DNA of 64,000 nt from Petaurus breviceps papuanus. Taxonomy: Eukaryota; Chordata; Mammalia; Diprotodontia; Petauridae. The notes below the pieces were generated by a model that did no database searches, had not been told where the DNA came from, and saw nothing but the letters and a program-made list of their open reading frames with translations. Location: contig JAMXIF010001253.1 of the NCBI GenBank assembly GCA_028583685.1, positions 73,963,461 to 74,027,460 on the forward strand, in the 5' to 3' direction. Positions 22,190-35,062 of the stretch are shown piece by piece (position 1 is the stretch's first letter; every line of letters begins with the position of its first letter). Both the position numbers and the translations under genes were made by a program.

Positions 22190-22435
22190 ACAAATAATAG
22201 CAAAGATTTATATAGTGCTTTTTAAGATATGAAAAGTGCCATACATATGTTATCTTATTTGTTCCTTACAATAACTCTGTGATATAGACACTATTATTAT
22301 TCTCATTTTACAAGTGAGGAAATTGGGACCGAGAGAGGTTAAGTGATTTGTCCAAGGTCATATAGCAAGTGTCTGAGGGTGGATTCAGTCCTTACTCTAT
22401 GTCCAGTGCTCATTCTACCAAGTTAGTTTGCCTCC
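22190..22435 (-). mobile_element. MIR SINE, antisense
   Basis: 'GATTTATATAGTGCTTTTTA', 'TGTTATCTTATTTGTTCCTT', 'CTCATTTTACAAGTGAGG', 'GGTTAAGTGATTTGTCCAAG'. Clear MIR order. Confidence 0.8.
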
Positions 22436-22439
22436 AACT

Positions 22440-22600
22440 ATAGTCTAAGGAGTAGAAATATCATGCATTTCTTTTTCACAGAAGGAGAAACTGAGGCTTA
22501 GGTAGGTTAAATGAATTTTCCTAGGTCACTCAGCTATTAAGTCATAGAAGTGCAGCATTCTGAAGTGGGAGTCAGAAATCTTCCCTCTGAAATCAAGGCC
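22440..22600 (-). mobile_element. MIR-like SINE fragment, antisense
   Basis: A second, shorter copy of the same core: 'GGAGAAACTGAGGCTTAGG', then 'TCCTAGGTCACTCAGC'. Adjacent and same orientation as the previous MIR. Confidence 0.55.
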
Positions 22601-24125
22601 AGTTTTTATGTGTTGAGCAGGCTACTTCACTCCTCTTCATGTCAATTTCCGTATGTATTCGGACTAATATGTGCTCAGCTACTTCTCACATATCTCTATC
22701 TATAGGATATAGATATCTCTAGGAAGTTGCTTTGGGAAAAGATGGTCCTAAAGTGCAAGCTACTATTGTTAAGTAAAAAACGAGTTACATTTATATTCCA
22801 GAACACAGTTTTAAGATGATGAGCTTTGGCAAGTAGCAGTTATACTTCCATACATAGCTTTTATTCATCAACACATCCTACTTGAACATATGCATTAGCA
22901 TCTATATTATTCTATGACTTATCACCATGGTAGTTAGATGTACAAGAAAACACAATGCACTAAAAACAAAAGGCACTTGTTGGAAGAAAAAATATCTCCA
23001 GCTTCCTTATTTGGCCTGGGGATTTTATTATCATTCTCCTTTAAATTTCTCTGACACATTGAGGGCACATCCATAAAATAAAAATATAGTGGACTGGAAA
23101 ACAATTTGATCTTTTTTGGCTGTTTTCAACCTTGAATCATGTTTCCTGTCCAAATAATACAATCAACTTCACAGGTATTTATTCTTAAGATGTTGGTGGA
23201 AAATAATTTAATGAAAATTGGTCAATTTATTGACCATATATGATCCATCAATCATAATTGGTCTGCTCTCTAGTACATTTTGATTGTTTTTTGTTAGCTT
23301 AGAACTGTGCAGGAAGCTACTGATTACATCATGACTTAATAATACTTAACCCCTGCCCATGTAGAGCTTATAGTCTGCCTAGGAAATCAAGACATAAAGA
23401 CACAGAGATTAGTGAGCAAGAGAGTACTGATGTACATGTGAATACATATGTATGCATGTATAATTATTTGCAGATTATTTGGCTAGTGGAGGCACCATTC
23501 CCTTTGTTCTTTTCTCCCTCTCAGATCCTCCCAAACTGGCCAGCTCACATGGTGGTTGCCATGTAGAAAGAGCCCCCTAATTCCTGTTTTCCCCTTCCTT
23601 TCTTCCTTCCTGGACACTTAGCTGCCTAAACCTCTTAAAGACAGCCCAATGGAAAGAGCAGCATAGATGTTCATATCACTGGATGACTTAGGAGTCACTA
23701 TTTATAATCTTTCTAGCCTAGTATACTCATTTTAGCAATGCAAATATATGAGTCAATATGAATTAATTAAAGCTTCAATGAATAGTTTTGAGAGCCATTT
23801 AATGTGCATGAAGCACTTTGCAAAACTTAAAATCTCATACAAAATTGAACTACATCATTTTATTCTCCTGACTGTCATCCTTATCTTTATGTTCATCATG
23901 TAGATTTTGTTAAGATGAAGGACCACTAGGTCTTACCGTATGCCTTACTACTGTAGCTTAAGGTCCTCTTAGCCTTTCATTGCTAGTACATCACCCAGAC
24001 CCTCCACACAACCCTGTCCTAAGCACTGCTATCTAACCTGCCATTAGACCCTAAGAGTCTCTGGGCCTTATCTTTCACACTGTTGAAGCACCCTTAGGAA
24101 TTCTGGGACTTTTGATTCATCCTTC
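22601..24125. other. Mostly unassigned DNA; one weak L2 scrap
   Basis: A short antisense L2-like piece lies at about 23345-23400 ('GTAGAGCTTATAGTCTGC'). The rest shows no recognised repeat or exon. Confidence 0.4.
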
Positions 24126-24305
24126 AGCTGATCTTTCTTCTATGGTTTGTCTCCCCTAATTAATGTATCTGAACAAGGAATGTCTCATTTTTTTATTTTA
24201 GTATTTCTTAGCATAGCACTTAGGTATGCTGTAGCAAGAAGTACAATGTTTGGCCAATAGTAGTTTTTAATAAGTGCTTTTTGATTTATTCATCCATTTT
24301 AATAA
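24126..24305 (+). mobile_element. L2 LINE 3' end, decayed
   Basis: 'AACAAGGAATGTCTCATTT', 'TTCTTAGCATAGCACTTAGG' and 'AATAAGTGCTTTTTGATTTA' give the L2 3' UTR pattern. Confidence 0.55.
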
Positions 24306-24589
24306 TTTATATGTCCATTGTTTGATCAGTGCTGGAATACCCTCCACCAAGATGCCTCAAACTTTACAAAGAAGGAGTAAAAATTTCATAGGTAACAATT
24401 CCTCTTCTGTAAAAGAGATAAATTCTTCTCCTTTCTTCTAATAAACACCTCCCTGGACTTTCTTGTGGTTTTATGCCAACTAACAGTCCAATCTACGGGT
24501 CATAAAATTGACCTGTTTTTTGTTTGATTTCTAAGGAACTCAAAAAGACTTCACTTCCATCGTCTCTGCTCTTAGCTTGACAGATATCA

Positions 24590-24695
24590 AATACAGTTAA
24601 CAGATTCTAGTACAATGCCCATTCTGTGAAAACAGGGCCTGTTTTCCATTTCTTTCTTTATGTCCTTAGCACCTAGCACAGTGTCTGGACCTGAA
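24590..24695 (+). mobile_element. L2 LINE 3' end fragment
   Basis: 'TGTGAAAACAGGGCCTGTTT' then 'CCTTAGCACCTAGCACAGTG' match the end of the L2 3' UTR. Confidence 0.6.
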
Positions 24696-24727
24696 ATTTC
24701 ATCAGAATAGGATGAGGACGCTTCCTT

Positions 24728-24900
24728 TAGCAATGCAGAGCAACAACTGTTCGACAGCTTATTATTTTAGGCAGCTGCCTGGGGGCACTGAGAGATTAGG
24801 GTCACAGAGGGTCACACAGTCAGCATCAGTCAAAGGCAGCACTCAAACCCAAGTCTTTCCTGCTCTGAGGACAGCTGTCTATCTACTACATCCTGCTATC
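24728..24900 (-). mobile_element. SINE-D 5' half, antisense
   Basis: 'TTATTTTAGGCAGCTGCCTG', 'GGGCACTGAGAGATTAGGG', 'GGGTCACACAGTCAGCATC', 'ACTCAAACCCAAGTCTTTCC' are the reversed SINE-D middle and head. Confidence 0.65.
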
Positions 24901-25790
24901 TCTTGCCCTGCTATGTTAAAAAGGATAGATAAACAGCAGCATATACATTTTAATAAATGTCAAGGCAGGATGACAGTAGAGGAGGAAATAGAAAATAAGC
25001 AACTACAACTCAGCAGTGTCTTTGTCTGACCACATTATTTGTGAAAAAAAAAATTCTCCTCTTTTTAATCCTACGTCTTGTGATCCATCTGTGCACATTC
25101 TTATGTTCCTGCTTCATACAAAGGCTTATTCGTTCCATTTATTTCCTCGCTCATCCTTTCCTTTTATCCCATTATACTATCAAGTAACATTCAAATTCCA
25201 GAGACCACACATTGATTCTAGGAAAGTTTGCTTATTAACATCCTTCTCCTAGATGATACTCAAAGTGGAAGAGAGAGGCACTTTTCTGCTTCCTTAGTTT
25301 CAAGAGCCAGGAATCTGTTTCCAGTCATCATTGCTGACACACCAATGAAATATGACTTTAATTTTTCATTGAAAATGTGAATCAAGCAGTGTTTCCCTAC
25401 ACAAGACAGTACTCTCCTCTGTTAACGATGCAGCCTGAAATTCTGAGCTTTATCTTTTACAAAAGTGATGGTCAAAGTATCATGATTGTGTAGGCCAAAG
25501 CCCTACCACACCAGGAAATGATCTCATCAACTCCAAGAAACTAAATGGGGTTGAGCTGGGTCAGTCTTGTGGAGGGGCACATTTCCCAGGAAATCCAAGA
25601 GCATGACAGGAAGGGGCAACCATTCCCCACTTCTGACAATGGCTCTCTTCTTTAATGGGAAGTTGGACCTTAGATGGGTGCTAAGTGAAACTCTGGGACA
25701 GAAGAAATATCATCTTTCAGCTGAGAGTAAAAAGCAATTCTCTGCCCACAGATGTCATTAGGGATTGGTTTGAAATGAAATAAAGACAGA
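24901..25790. other. Unassigned DNA, no gene seen
   Basis: Two open frames of ~80-105 codons lie here, but neither has a recognisable domain. No repeat recognised. Confidence 0.4.
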
Positions 25791-25794
25791 GGGA

Positions 25795-25990
25795 TAATGG
25801 ATTCAGTAGAAATAATGCTGAATTTGGAGTCAGAGCACCTGGGATTAAATCCCAGCTCTGCTGCTTACCACTTTTATGTACTTGGCAAGTCACTTAATGA
25901 TTTTGAGCCTCATTTTCCTCATCCATAAAATGATCTAGTTTGGATTTGAAGACCTCATAGAGAACCTTTTAACTCTAAATCTATGCTCAC
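25795..25990 (+). mobile_element. THER-type SINE, sense
   Basis: 'CTGAATTTGGAGTCAGAGC', 'GTACTTGGCAAGTCACTTAA', 'CATTTTCCTCATCCATAAAA' and the CR1-like tail 'CCTTTTAACTCTAAATCTAT'. Confidence 0.75.
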
Positions 25991-26257
25991 ATGAAACAAA
26001 ATGATGAGAAATTTAAAATGACTGGAATTTGGTGAAGTAAATTCTATCCTCTACATAATGGGGAACTGAAAATGACAAGAAAAATAGCTGACAATAAGTA
26101 TTTATAGCCAAGGTTTTACATTTGTTCTATAGTATAATATTCACTGATGGCTTTATAATGACTTGTGAGATTCTATAGCACTTTTTGAATCCTAAAAATG
26201 TTGTCAGGTTCAGGATTATTTAAAATAAAGTATTTCCTTTCTGAAACTGCTCTTTTT

Positions 26258-29190
26258 TCATTCATTCAATAAACATTTATTAATTGCCTACTATATACCA
26301 GGCACTATGCTAAGTTCTGGAAATACAAAAAGTGGCAAAAGACAGTCCCTGTCCTCAAGGAGTTTACAATCTAATATAAATCCACACAAATCAAGGTGTA
26401 TACAGGATAAATAGAAAATAATTAAAGGAGAAAAAGTTCTAGACTTGAGTTAAGAGGGGTTAAGGAAGGCTTTATATAGAAGGTGAGATTTTAGTTGAAA
26501 TTTAAAGGAAATCAGGGAGGTTAGTAGTTTGAGCCAAGGAAGTAGAGCAAGAATGAAAGACAGCCAGAAAAAGTGCCCAGAGCTGAGAAATGGAGTGTCT
26601 GATTCATGCAACGGCCAGAAGGCCAGAGTCACTGGATCGAAGAATACATTTTAGGAAGTAAGGTGTAAGAAGACTGGAAGGACAGGAGGGGGCTAGTTTA
26701 CAGAGAGTTTTGAATGCCAAACAGAGCATTTCATATTTATTCCTGGAGGAAATAAAAAGTCACTGGAGTTTATTGATTTGAGGGGTGGGCTTACATAATC
26801 ATATCTGTGCTTTAGGAAAATCACTTGAATGGCAGAATGGTAAATGAATTCAAGTGGGGGGGGGAGACCATCAGCAGGATATTTCAGTAGTCCAAGTAGG
26901 AGGTGATGAGGGCCTGCCCTAGAGTGTCAGAAGAGAGAAGGAGGCTTATCTGAGAGATGTTGCAAAGGTGAAATCAAGAGGCCTAAGCAATAGCTTGGAT
27001 ATGGGGAGTGAGAGGTGAGAAATCACGGATGACTCCTAGACTGTGAGCCTGAATGACTGGGAGAACAGTGTTGCCTTCTATAAAAACAGGAAAGGTAAGA
27101 AACAGGGAGGGTTTAGAGGGAAAGATAATAAGTTCTATTTTTTAACATGCCGAGTTTAAGACGTTTACTGGATATCCAGTTTAAAATATCTGAAGGCAGT
27201 TGGATATGTGAGATTAGAAGTCAGCAGAGTGACTGGGGCAGGAAAGATAGATTTGAGAATCATCAGCATAGAAATGGTAATTATATACATGGGAGTTTAT
27301 GAGATCATCAAGTGAAGTAGTATAAAGGGAGAAGAAAAGATGGCACAGAACAGAGGGACTCCTACAATTAAAGGGTGTTATCCAGATAAATGGATCCAGC
27401 AAAAGAGAAGCAAAAGAGAATGAGTGGTCAGACAGGTAAAGGGAAAACCAGGAGAGAGATGTCCTGAAAACCTAGAGAGAAAAGAGTATCAAGGAGGAGA
27501 AAGTGATCAACATTAGAGAGGTCAAGAGAATTAGAACCAAGAAAAATCATATTATATTGGACACCTAAGTGTCTATTAGTAAAAAATGGGTGGAATTATA
27601 AGACCAGAAGCTAGACTGTAAGGAATTGAGAAGAGAGTGAGAAGAGAGAAAATAGAGACTCCTATTATAGATGGACTTGTCAAGGAGTTTAGTTACAAAG
27701 GACTAAAGAGATATAGAACAGGTGGCGTTTTGTTTTCAAGATGGGCAGACATGGGCATGTTTATAAGCAGTGGGAATTAAGTCAGTAAAGAGAGAAAGAT
27801 AAAAAAAAATAAGTGGAAGAGTAGGGATGACAAATAGGGCAATCTGTTGGAGGAAAATGGATGGAATGGGAATACTTGAACAAGTAGAGGGGTCAGCCTT
27901 GGTAAAGAGTAAAGCCACTTTATTATGTGAGACAAGGGTGAAGGAGATGAGAGTAGCAGGAGAGACTTGAGTGATAGGAAATGAGAAAGAGGAGAGAAGA
28001 AAGAGGTCAAGGTGAATGGCCTCATTTTTTTTCCTATAAAATATGAGACAATGTTCTCAGCTGAGAGTTTGGAGGGGAAGCTATGAAAGATTTGAATATG
28101 GATAAAGAGTTCTGAGAAAGCTCCTGTGGAGAGTGGGATAGTGAGTTGATCAGGGAGGTTTAGTAAGATTACTTAGCAGCATCAAGTTCCCTGTTAAGAT
28201 TATGTAACATAAATCTGTAATGGACCCAGTCAGAATGGTTGTGTGGTTTTTCTCACCTTCATTCAGCAGCACATGTGTAGGATCAAAGGTGATGAAAAGT
28301 GGGAGTGGTCCAAGGCTGAGGGTTGGGTGGGCATGATCAGCAATAGGATAAGGAGGCAAGTGATTCAAGAGAAAAGGATGGTGTGTGGAGCTGAATTGGT
28401 TCGCCAAGGAGTCAAAATGAGGAGAAGAAGAGAGAGTGGCTAGTGCTTGGAAGATGGCCTGGGAGACAATGGAAAGGTCAAGGAATTAGAGGTCATGGTG
28501 AATATAAAGAGTAGGGCTATATAAAGAAAGACAGAGGTGGAAAACCAGTAAATCATGTTTGGATGAGGGAATTGAATTCCTGAATATGAAATTCTTTAAT
28601 ATGAAAATAGTAAATTTGAAGGCAAGATCAAGTATATGATCATCTTTGTATATGACTGAGGTAGGGTAAGTGGCCCAAGGGAAGTGAGTAGGTTGAGTAA
28701 CTAAGTGGATAGGGTATTTAAGGGAGGATAGAGATAGAGAGATAGATATGTCATCTAGTATGGAGCCAAAATTGAGGAAGAAAGAAAAATTATAAGCCAG
28801 ATATTAAATTCATTGAGGAAGGAAGGGGATATGGGGTTCTGTAGACAACAGCTACCAGGATTTTGATTGGGTAGTAGATATGAATAGTATGAACCTCAAA
28901 AGAAGAGAAGTTACTAAGTAATGGAGGAAGGGGGAGAACCTAGAAGTAGCAATGGGAAACAAGAAATATTCCAATTTAATCTCCTCAACCAGTTAGCTGA
29001 GGAACACGAATGAAGGGAAGCCAGTACTAGAAAGGGTGACTGTGTCAACAGAGGGGCACCAGGTGTCAGCAAAAGCAGTAGGTGGAAAGAGTGGGAGATA
29101 AATAAACTTAAGATAAAGGGAAATCTGTTGCCTCTTAAAGATACATGCCAGAGGGCTGTAAAGCCAAGCATGAACAGCTTTCCAGAGGAC
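26258..29190 (-). mobile_element. Long L2 LINE, antisense (3' UTR, RT domain and upstream)
   Basis: The 3' end is at the left ('TTCATTCAATAAACATTTAT', 'TACCAGGCACTATGC'). Reading the minus strand rightward, the RT core appears at 27214-27402 with the catalytic 'YADDSQIYLS' (27270-27241) preceded by 'LFFSLYTTSLDDLI', the L2/CR1 'LGPLLF..Y...L' block. Pyrimidine-rich L2 wording continues upstream to about 28450 and less clearly to 29190. The frame is interrupted by several stops. A further piece at 30463-30740 probably continues the same element beyond the LTR at 29191-30462, giving ~3.2 kb in all. Confidence 0.75.
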
Positions 29191-30109
29191 TGTTGCTGTG
29201 AATAGCTTTCAAGGTTCTGATTACACAGTTTAATAACAATTCAGAGCAAAATTCAATTTTACAAAATTTACAATTACAAAATTCAAAAATACACAATTCA
29301 ATAACAAATCAGAGCAAAACATTTACAGAAAATCAAGGTACAGCATTCACCATGTCACAACTCAACAACTCATCACTAAAATGGCCACATGGTTTTCACC
29401 AAAGTGGTCACATAGTTTTCAACAAAGTACAATCATTTAGTAAGTCAATCTTTCAATCATCCTTAAGGAGGCCTCCTTAAGGGTCACAAAGTACAAAAGT
29501 CAAAGTTCTCCACCCATGGAGTGCAATTAAGTTACAACTTCAACAGTCACTACTCAGTAATCTCTTAAGGGGTAGTGGAAAGTAAAAATTCTAGGTCACA
29601 AGTAAATTATAATTTCATCAGTCACTACTCAATTTCATCAGACATTACTCGGTACTCACAGAGAGGTTTTTTCATCTTGACTTGGGGCAGGCTTTCAGCT
29701 TCCATGGTTCCTCTTCCATGGTCCCAGCTTCTGCCCGAATCTAACCAACTGCCACCTGAGTTCAAAGGCAGACAGCTCCCAGCTCCTTGTCCAGCTCTCT
29801 GTCCAGTTCCTGTTCCACTTTGGAGCTCACAGTATCCAGACCATCTCAAATCCTTCACAGTCTCTGTTCCTGGGAAGACAACACTTAACAAATCCACAAA
29901 AACATTCATACATATTAACAAAGTCACTACAACATTTGCACAAAATACTGGCACCACAGGCATGCTTCCTCAGTCTTTGGAAGCTCCAGTTGGCCCTTGA
30001 AAGTCTTGCCACCACAAGTCTGAGTTCTGTGTCAGTTCTCAGTTCTCAATTCTCAGTTCAGTCTTCAGTAGTAGCAGCCCAGATTCCAGATGTTAGCTGA
30101 GAGAGAAAT

Positions 30110-30182
<73 letters not shown>

Positions 30183-30462
30183 GCCTCTCTCTCTGTCTCT
30201 ATCTCTCTGGCAGCAGCTGTCCTGACTCCATGATGTTTACCCCAGGAAATTCTGTATGTCCATCTTGAGTTCTTCCTTATATAAAGTATAGCTCCTACTT
30301 GTTCTGCCCCTTCCTGTTACATCAGCAACTTCTTCCCAAAGTGTTAACTACTTCCTCATTAATTAAATAGCTTAAACAAGGTGTTATCTTGAAACAAGGT
30401 GCTAAGTACCTGTGTACTTGCCAATACAAAGGGGCATGGAAGATCTTCAGATTCCATTAACA
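29191..30462 (-). mobile_element. Apparent solo LTR (endogenous retrovirus type), antisense, within L2
   Basis: The block begins TGTTGC and ends TTAACA on the plus strand, giving TGTT...AACA termini when read on the minus strand. A TATA-type motif ('CTTTATATAAGG' on the minus strand, near 30280) and a C/T-rich microsatellite (30108-30210) lie inside. The sequence differs sharply from the L2 on both sides. It carries no internal retroviral genes, so it is read as a solo LTR of about 1.27 kb. I did not see a clear target duplication, so the edges are provisional. Medium-old fossil. Confidence 0.45.
30108..30210. repeat. (CT)n microsatellite
   Basis: About 100 bases of CT repeat with a few variants (CTATCT, CTGCCT, CTGTCT). 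Confidence 0.9.
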
Positions 30463-30740
30463 TTATAAGGGCACAGTGGAAGGGCTGGTTGAAACTTCGG
30501 GGTAGGAGAGTTGAGGAGAATGGGAATGAGGAATCAGGTAGTAGGGGTATAGAAATGGTTTTGAATGATAATCTATAGGAGTTCAGATACTGGGATGTGA
30601 AGGGTGGGACCTAAGATTGTTTATCATTGAGTAGAAGGTGTCACTTCTTTGTCCTATGTCCTTCATAGGACAGGTGCAGCAAGAGATGGTAGGCCTAAAG
30701 TCACAGTGAAGGTTGCTCTTCTAAGGGGCCATATCTAAAG
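30463..30740 (-). mobile_element. Probable 5' continuation of the antisense L2
   Basis: Purine-rich plus-strand text ('GGTAGGAGAGTTGAGGAG', 'GAGTTCAGATACTGGGATG') is of the same style as 28450-29190 and fits the upstream part of the interrupted L2. The assignment rests mainly on position. Confidence 0.4.
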
Positions 30741-30754
30741 GCTTTTTCTCAAAT

Positions 30755-31330
30755 ATCATCCTTCAATTTTTTTTGTTTTATTTTCTTCCAATTACATGTA
30801 AAAATAATTTTAATATTTGTTTTCAAAATTTTTGAGTTCCAAATTTTCTCCTTCCCTCCCTTTCCCCTCATTTAAAAGGCAAGCATTTCAGGTTATACAT
30901 GTGCAGTCATGTTGTGAAGGAAAACACAATCTCCCCCCCAAAAAATCACCTGGAAAAATTAAGTTTAAAAAAATATGATTCATGTCACACTCAGACTCTA
31001 TCAGTTCTCTCTCTGGTGATGGACAGCATTTTTCATCATAAGTCCTTTGGAATTGTCTTGGATCTTTGTATTGATAAAAATTGCTAAGCCATTCACAGTT
31101 GATCTTCATACAATATTGCTGTTACTATGTACAATGTTCTCCTGGTTCTGCTCACTTCACTTTGCATCAGTTCACATAAGTCTTTCTAGTTTTTTTCTGA
31201 AAACATCCTGCTCATTTCTTTTAGTATTGAATAGTATTCCATGATAATCACATACCACAATTTTTTTAGCCATTCCTCAATTGATGGTCATCCCCTCAAT
31301 TTCCAATTCTTTGCCACCATAAAAAGAGCA
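30755..31330 (-). mobile_element. L1 LINE 3' end, antisense
   Basis: From the left: reversed A-tail, 'TCCAATTACATGTAAAAATA', 'CTCCTTCCCTCCCTTTCC', 'TTGTCTTGGATCTTTGTA', 'TGTACAATGTTCTCCTGG', 'CTCACTTCACTTTGCATCAG', 'GAATAGTATTCCATGATAAT', 'CATTCCTCAATTGATGG'. These run from the L1 3' UTR back into the C-terminus of ORF2, which is related to the same region of placental L1. Confidence 0.8.
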
Positions 31331-31332
31331 AA

Positions 31333-32575
31333 CCTCATATTTCTTGACTTCTCTGAAACCTTAGACACTAACACCTCCCCCTCTTCTGTATACTTCCTTC
31401 TCTCTAGGTTTCTGTGACACTCTTGTCAACATATTTGATTTACTCTTTATCAGTCTCCTCTTCTATACATTCAAAGTCATGCCCACTAACAGGGTAGCTT
31501 TCAAAATTCTGTCTTGGGTCTTCTGTTTTTCTTTTATACTATTTCACTTGGTGATCTCATCAGCCTCCATGGATTCAATTATCAACTCTATAGAGATTGT
31601 TCTCAGGTCTGTATCTCAGCCTGATATCTCTCCTGAGCTCTAGTCTCCTACCACCCACTGACTTTTGGTCATCTGGAATTAGATGTTCCACAGGCATCTC
31701 AAACTCAACATGCTCAAAACAGAATTCATTGTCCCCCCCAAAAAAAATTCTCCTCTTTTGCCAATTATTCTGTTGAGGATAGTGCCATCACTTCAGTCAT
31801 TCAAGCTCTGAAAGCTAGCATTATCCTAAACTCCTGAATGAAACTCACAATTATCCAATTGATTTTTAAAACTTTTCATTTCTACTTTCACAATGCCTCT
31901 CATACACATTCTCTTCTTCCCATAGACACACTCACATAGAAACACATTACCTCTCACCTAGATTATTTCATTACCCTTCTAATTGGCCTTTTTGCCTTGA
32001 ATCTTATTCCATTTCAATCCATCCTCCACTGACCTGCCAAAATGATTTCCTAAAGCATAAGTCTGGCCATGTTACCTCCCTGCTCAATCAACTGCAATGG
32101 CTCCTCCCTATTATCTACAGGATTAAGTATAAAATCCTCTGTTTGGCATTTCAGAGACTCTCCTGGTCTTCTTACATGACTTCTCCCAGCCTTCTTATAC
32201 TTTTATCTCCTGCATGTACTCTATAATCTAGGTACACTGGACTTCCTGCTGTTTCACACAACACTCCACCTCCCATCTCAAGGCTTTTGTACTGGCTTCT
32301 TCAATAAATGGAATACTCTTTCTCTTCACTTCTGCCTCTTAATTTTCCAGACTCCTTTTAAAATTCATCTGAAATTTTCTCTCTTTCATACACACACACA
32401 CACACACACATATACATTTATATGTATATATACATACATATAGTTACCTGTATATCGCCTATCCAATTAGGATGTGAGGTCTTTGAGGACATGGACAATG
32501 TTTTTTCTTTTCTTTGTTTCCCCAGTGCTAAGTATAAGTGCCTGATATATAGTAAGCAGCAAATAAGTCCTTTAG
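31333..32575 (+). mobile_element. L2 LINE, RT region to 3' end, sense
   Basis: Degraded ORF2: '...FLDFSETLDT' near 31345, then 'SVLGLLFFFYTISLGDLI' near 31520-31560 (the 'GSvLGPLLF..Y...L' block), then 'LNQLQWLLPIIYRIKYK'-type text near 32085, then the 3' UTR ('GATGTGAGGTCTTTGAGGAC', 'CAGTGCTAAGTATAAGTGCC'). Several stops and frameshifts. A short (CA)n/(TA)n run at 32391-32440 interrupts the 3' UTR. Confidence 0.75.
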
Positions 32576-33130
32576 ATTCTTTGAAAACTGTTCATCTGTG
32601 CAATAGCTGGTAACTTCCAGTTAACCAGATCATTCACAGAACATTTAATTCTCCAATTATCCTATGTAATTAGAAGATTAATATAATGTTGTTGAAAGAA
32701 AGCATGGAGAGGAGAAGAAAAATTACTAATAAACTGTAATACCCAAAGTCTAACATATGTATTAACAGTCTGGAAAATTTTAATTGGATGTGGTCTTGAC
32801 TTCTCCTCCTAATAAATCTTTGTATCCTTTAAGATTTACCACATATTCTCCTGGGAAGTGGGTGTACGGGTGTATTTCAAAGTTGAGGGAAGTTATTTTC
32901 CTGAGTGTACATGTGTAGGTGGGCGAATTTACAGTTGCTAGCATCTAAAAATATATTTGTGAAAGCAAGATTCCCACAGGTTCATTTCAGCTGTCAAAAA
33001 AAGAACTACTCAACTAGTTCTCAACATTCTGTGATTTCTTGAGCAAGTACCTAGGTATGTACAGAAATATATAAAAGTTCATATATGTACACAGAAATGT
33101 GTCCCCCACACAAATTTGATAAATCTTTGG
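32576..33130. other. Unassigned DNA, no gene seen
   Basis: No repeat or exon recognised. Confidence 0.4.
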
Positions 33131-33362
33131 AATAAAGTCATTCAGCAACATTTATTGAACATTCAGACATACTAGAGAGAGAAATAGACTAAATTTCATA
33201 ATTCCTGACTTGTAAGAGTTTATATTGTTAAGAAGATAGGGGGCAAAAAACCAACAAAACCTATGAATATGTGAAAGAGATTCATACGAAACTATGGCTC
33301 ACAGAGCTTTATGCAGGACTGACAAATACTTGAGAAGGAGGGAAGAAGGAAGAAAAATAAGC
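33131..33362 (-). mobile_element. L2 LINE 3' end fragment, antisense
   Basis: 'TTCAGCAACATTTATTGAAC' and 'CTGACTTGTAAGAGTTTATA' look like a reversed L2 tail that is soon followed by a second L2 tail. Confidence 0.5.
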
Positions 33363-33950
33363 CAGTTCATCAACAAATATTTATTAAGCAGCTACTATGG
33401 CCAGATAGTGTGATAAGTACTGGAGATGCAACAGTCACTGTTCTCAAGGAACTCAGAGTCTAATGGAGGAAATAATATACAAACACCTATATACAAACAT
33501 GAGACATACAGAATAATTGGGCATAATTTCAGAAGGAAGGCATTAGAATTAAGGAGAACTGGAAGAGGTTTCTTGTAGAAGGTAGGACTTTAAGTGAAAC
33601 TTGAAGGAAGCCAGAGAATCTAGGAGTAAGAGACAGAGGAAAAGCATTCCAGCAATGGTGATGATGGCAAACATATTAAGAGACAGGGGATAGAATGTGG
33701 TGTTTCAGGAATAGCAAAGAGACCAATGTCATTGGATGACAAAATACACAGAAAGGTGTAAGATGAAAGATAGGAAGAGGTCAGATTATGGAGAGCTTTT
33801 TGTATTTTATTTTATATTTGATCCTGGAATTGAGAGGGAACCACTAATTTATTGAATGGGGGGCTGTGGTGTGGTGTGATGTGATTTTAGGAAGATCATT
33901 TTGACAGACAAGTGAAGAATGGGTTGGAGTGAATTGAGACATGAAGTAGA
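33363..33950 (-). mobile_element. L2 LINE 3' portion, antisense
   Basis: 'CATCAACAAATATTTATTAA', 'CTGTTCTCAAGGAACTCAG', 'GAGACAGAGGAAAAGCATTC', 'GGTCAGATTATGGAGAGC', 'TTTAGGAAGATCATTTTGAC' run through the reversed L2 3' UTR and ORF2 end, stopping at the (GAAA)n tract. Confidence 0.7.
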
Positions 33951-34568
<618 letters not shown>

Positions 34569-34594
34569 AGGGAGGAAAAAAGGAGAAAGAGAAT

Positions 34595-34785
34595 GAAAGA
34601 GTGGTTCAATGGGGGAAAATGCTAGATTTTGTAGTCAAAGAACTTGGATTTGAACTCACCTATATCCAGGGAGTCACTTAACCCCTTGATATCTCAGTTT
34701 CTTCATTTGTTAAAATAAGGGAGTTGGATAAATGGTTTATAAGATCTCTTCTAGTTCTAAATCTATGATTCTTTGAAGAAATAGT
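34595..34785 (+). mobile_element. THER-type SINE, sense
   Basis: 'GATTTTGTAGTCAAAGAAC', 'GGGAGTCACTTAACCCCTTG', 'ATAAGGGAGTTGGATAAATG', 'CTTCTAGTTCTAAATCTATG' tail. Confidence 0.7.
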
Positions 34786-34984
34786 GGAAGGAAGAACAGT
34801 AGTGTTAAAGCTGTGATTGGGAAATACAGTGATCATTAGTAACTACGATAGTGAAGAAGGACATGAAGAAAGATTATTTGAGTTAGCACTATCCTGGAAT
34901 GGAAGGGAATGTACTTGTTCTGGTAAAAAAAAAAGTTTTTTTCTTGAAAGGAGCACTGAGGGTCTAGGGAATAAATAGACAAGG

Positions 34985-35062
34985 GTGGGGGGAAAGAGAG
35001 AGAGAAAGAGACAGAGACAGAAAGACATACAGAGAGACAGACAGAGACAGAGAGACAGAAAA
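34985..35062. repeat. (GA)n/(GACA)n low-complexity tract
   Basis: GAGAGA passing into GAGACAGA motifs. Confidence 0.85.

Noticed and set aside
27736-29171. Leu/Ser/Pro-rich minus-strand frames (60-85 codons)
   Set aside because: They belong to the antisense L2 and its pyrimidine-rich strand; not host genes.
29575-30015. Frames of 141, 112 and 62 codons on both strands
   Set aside because: They lie within the LTR-like block and have no protein signature.
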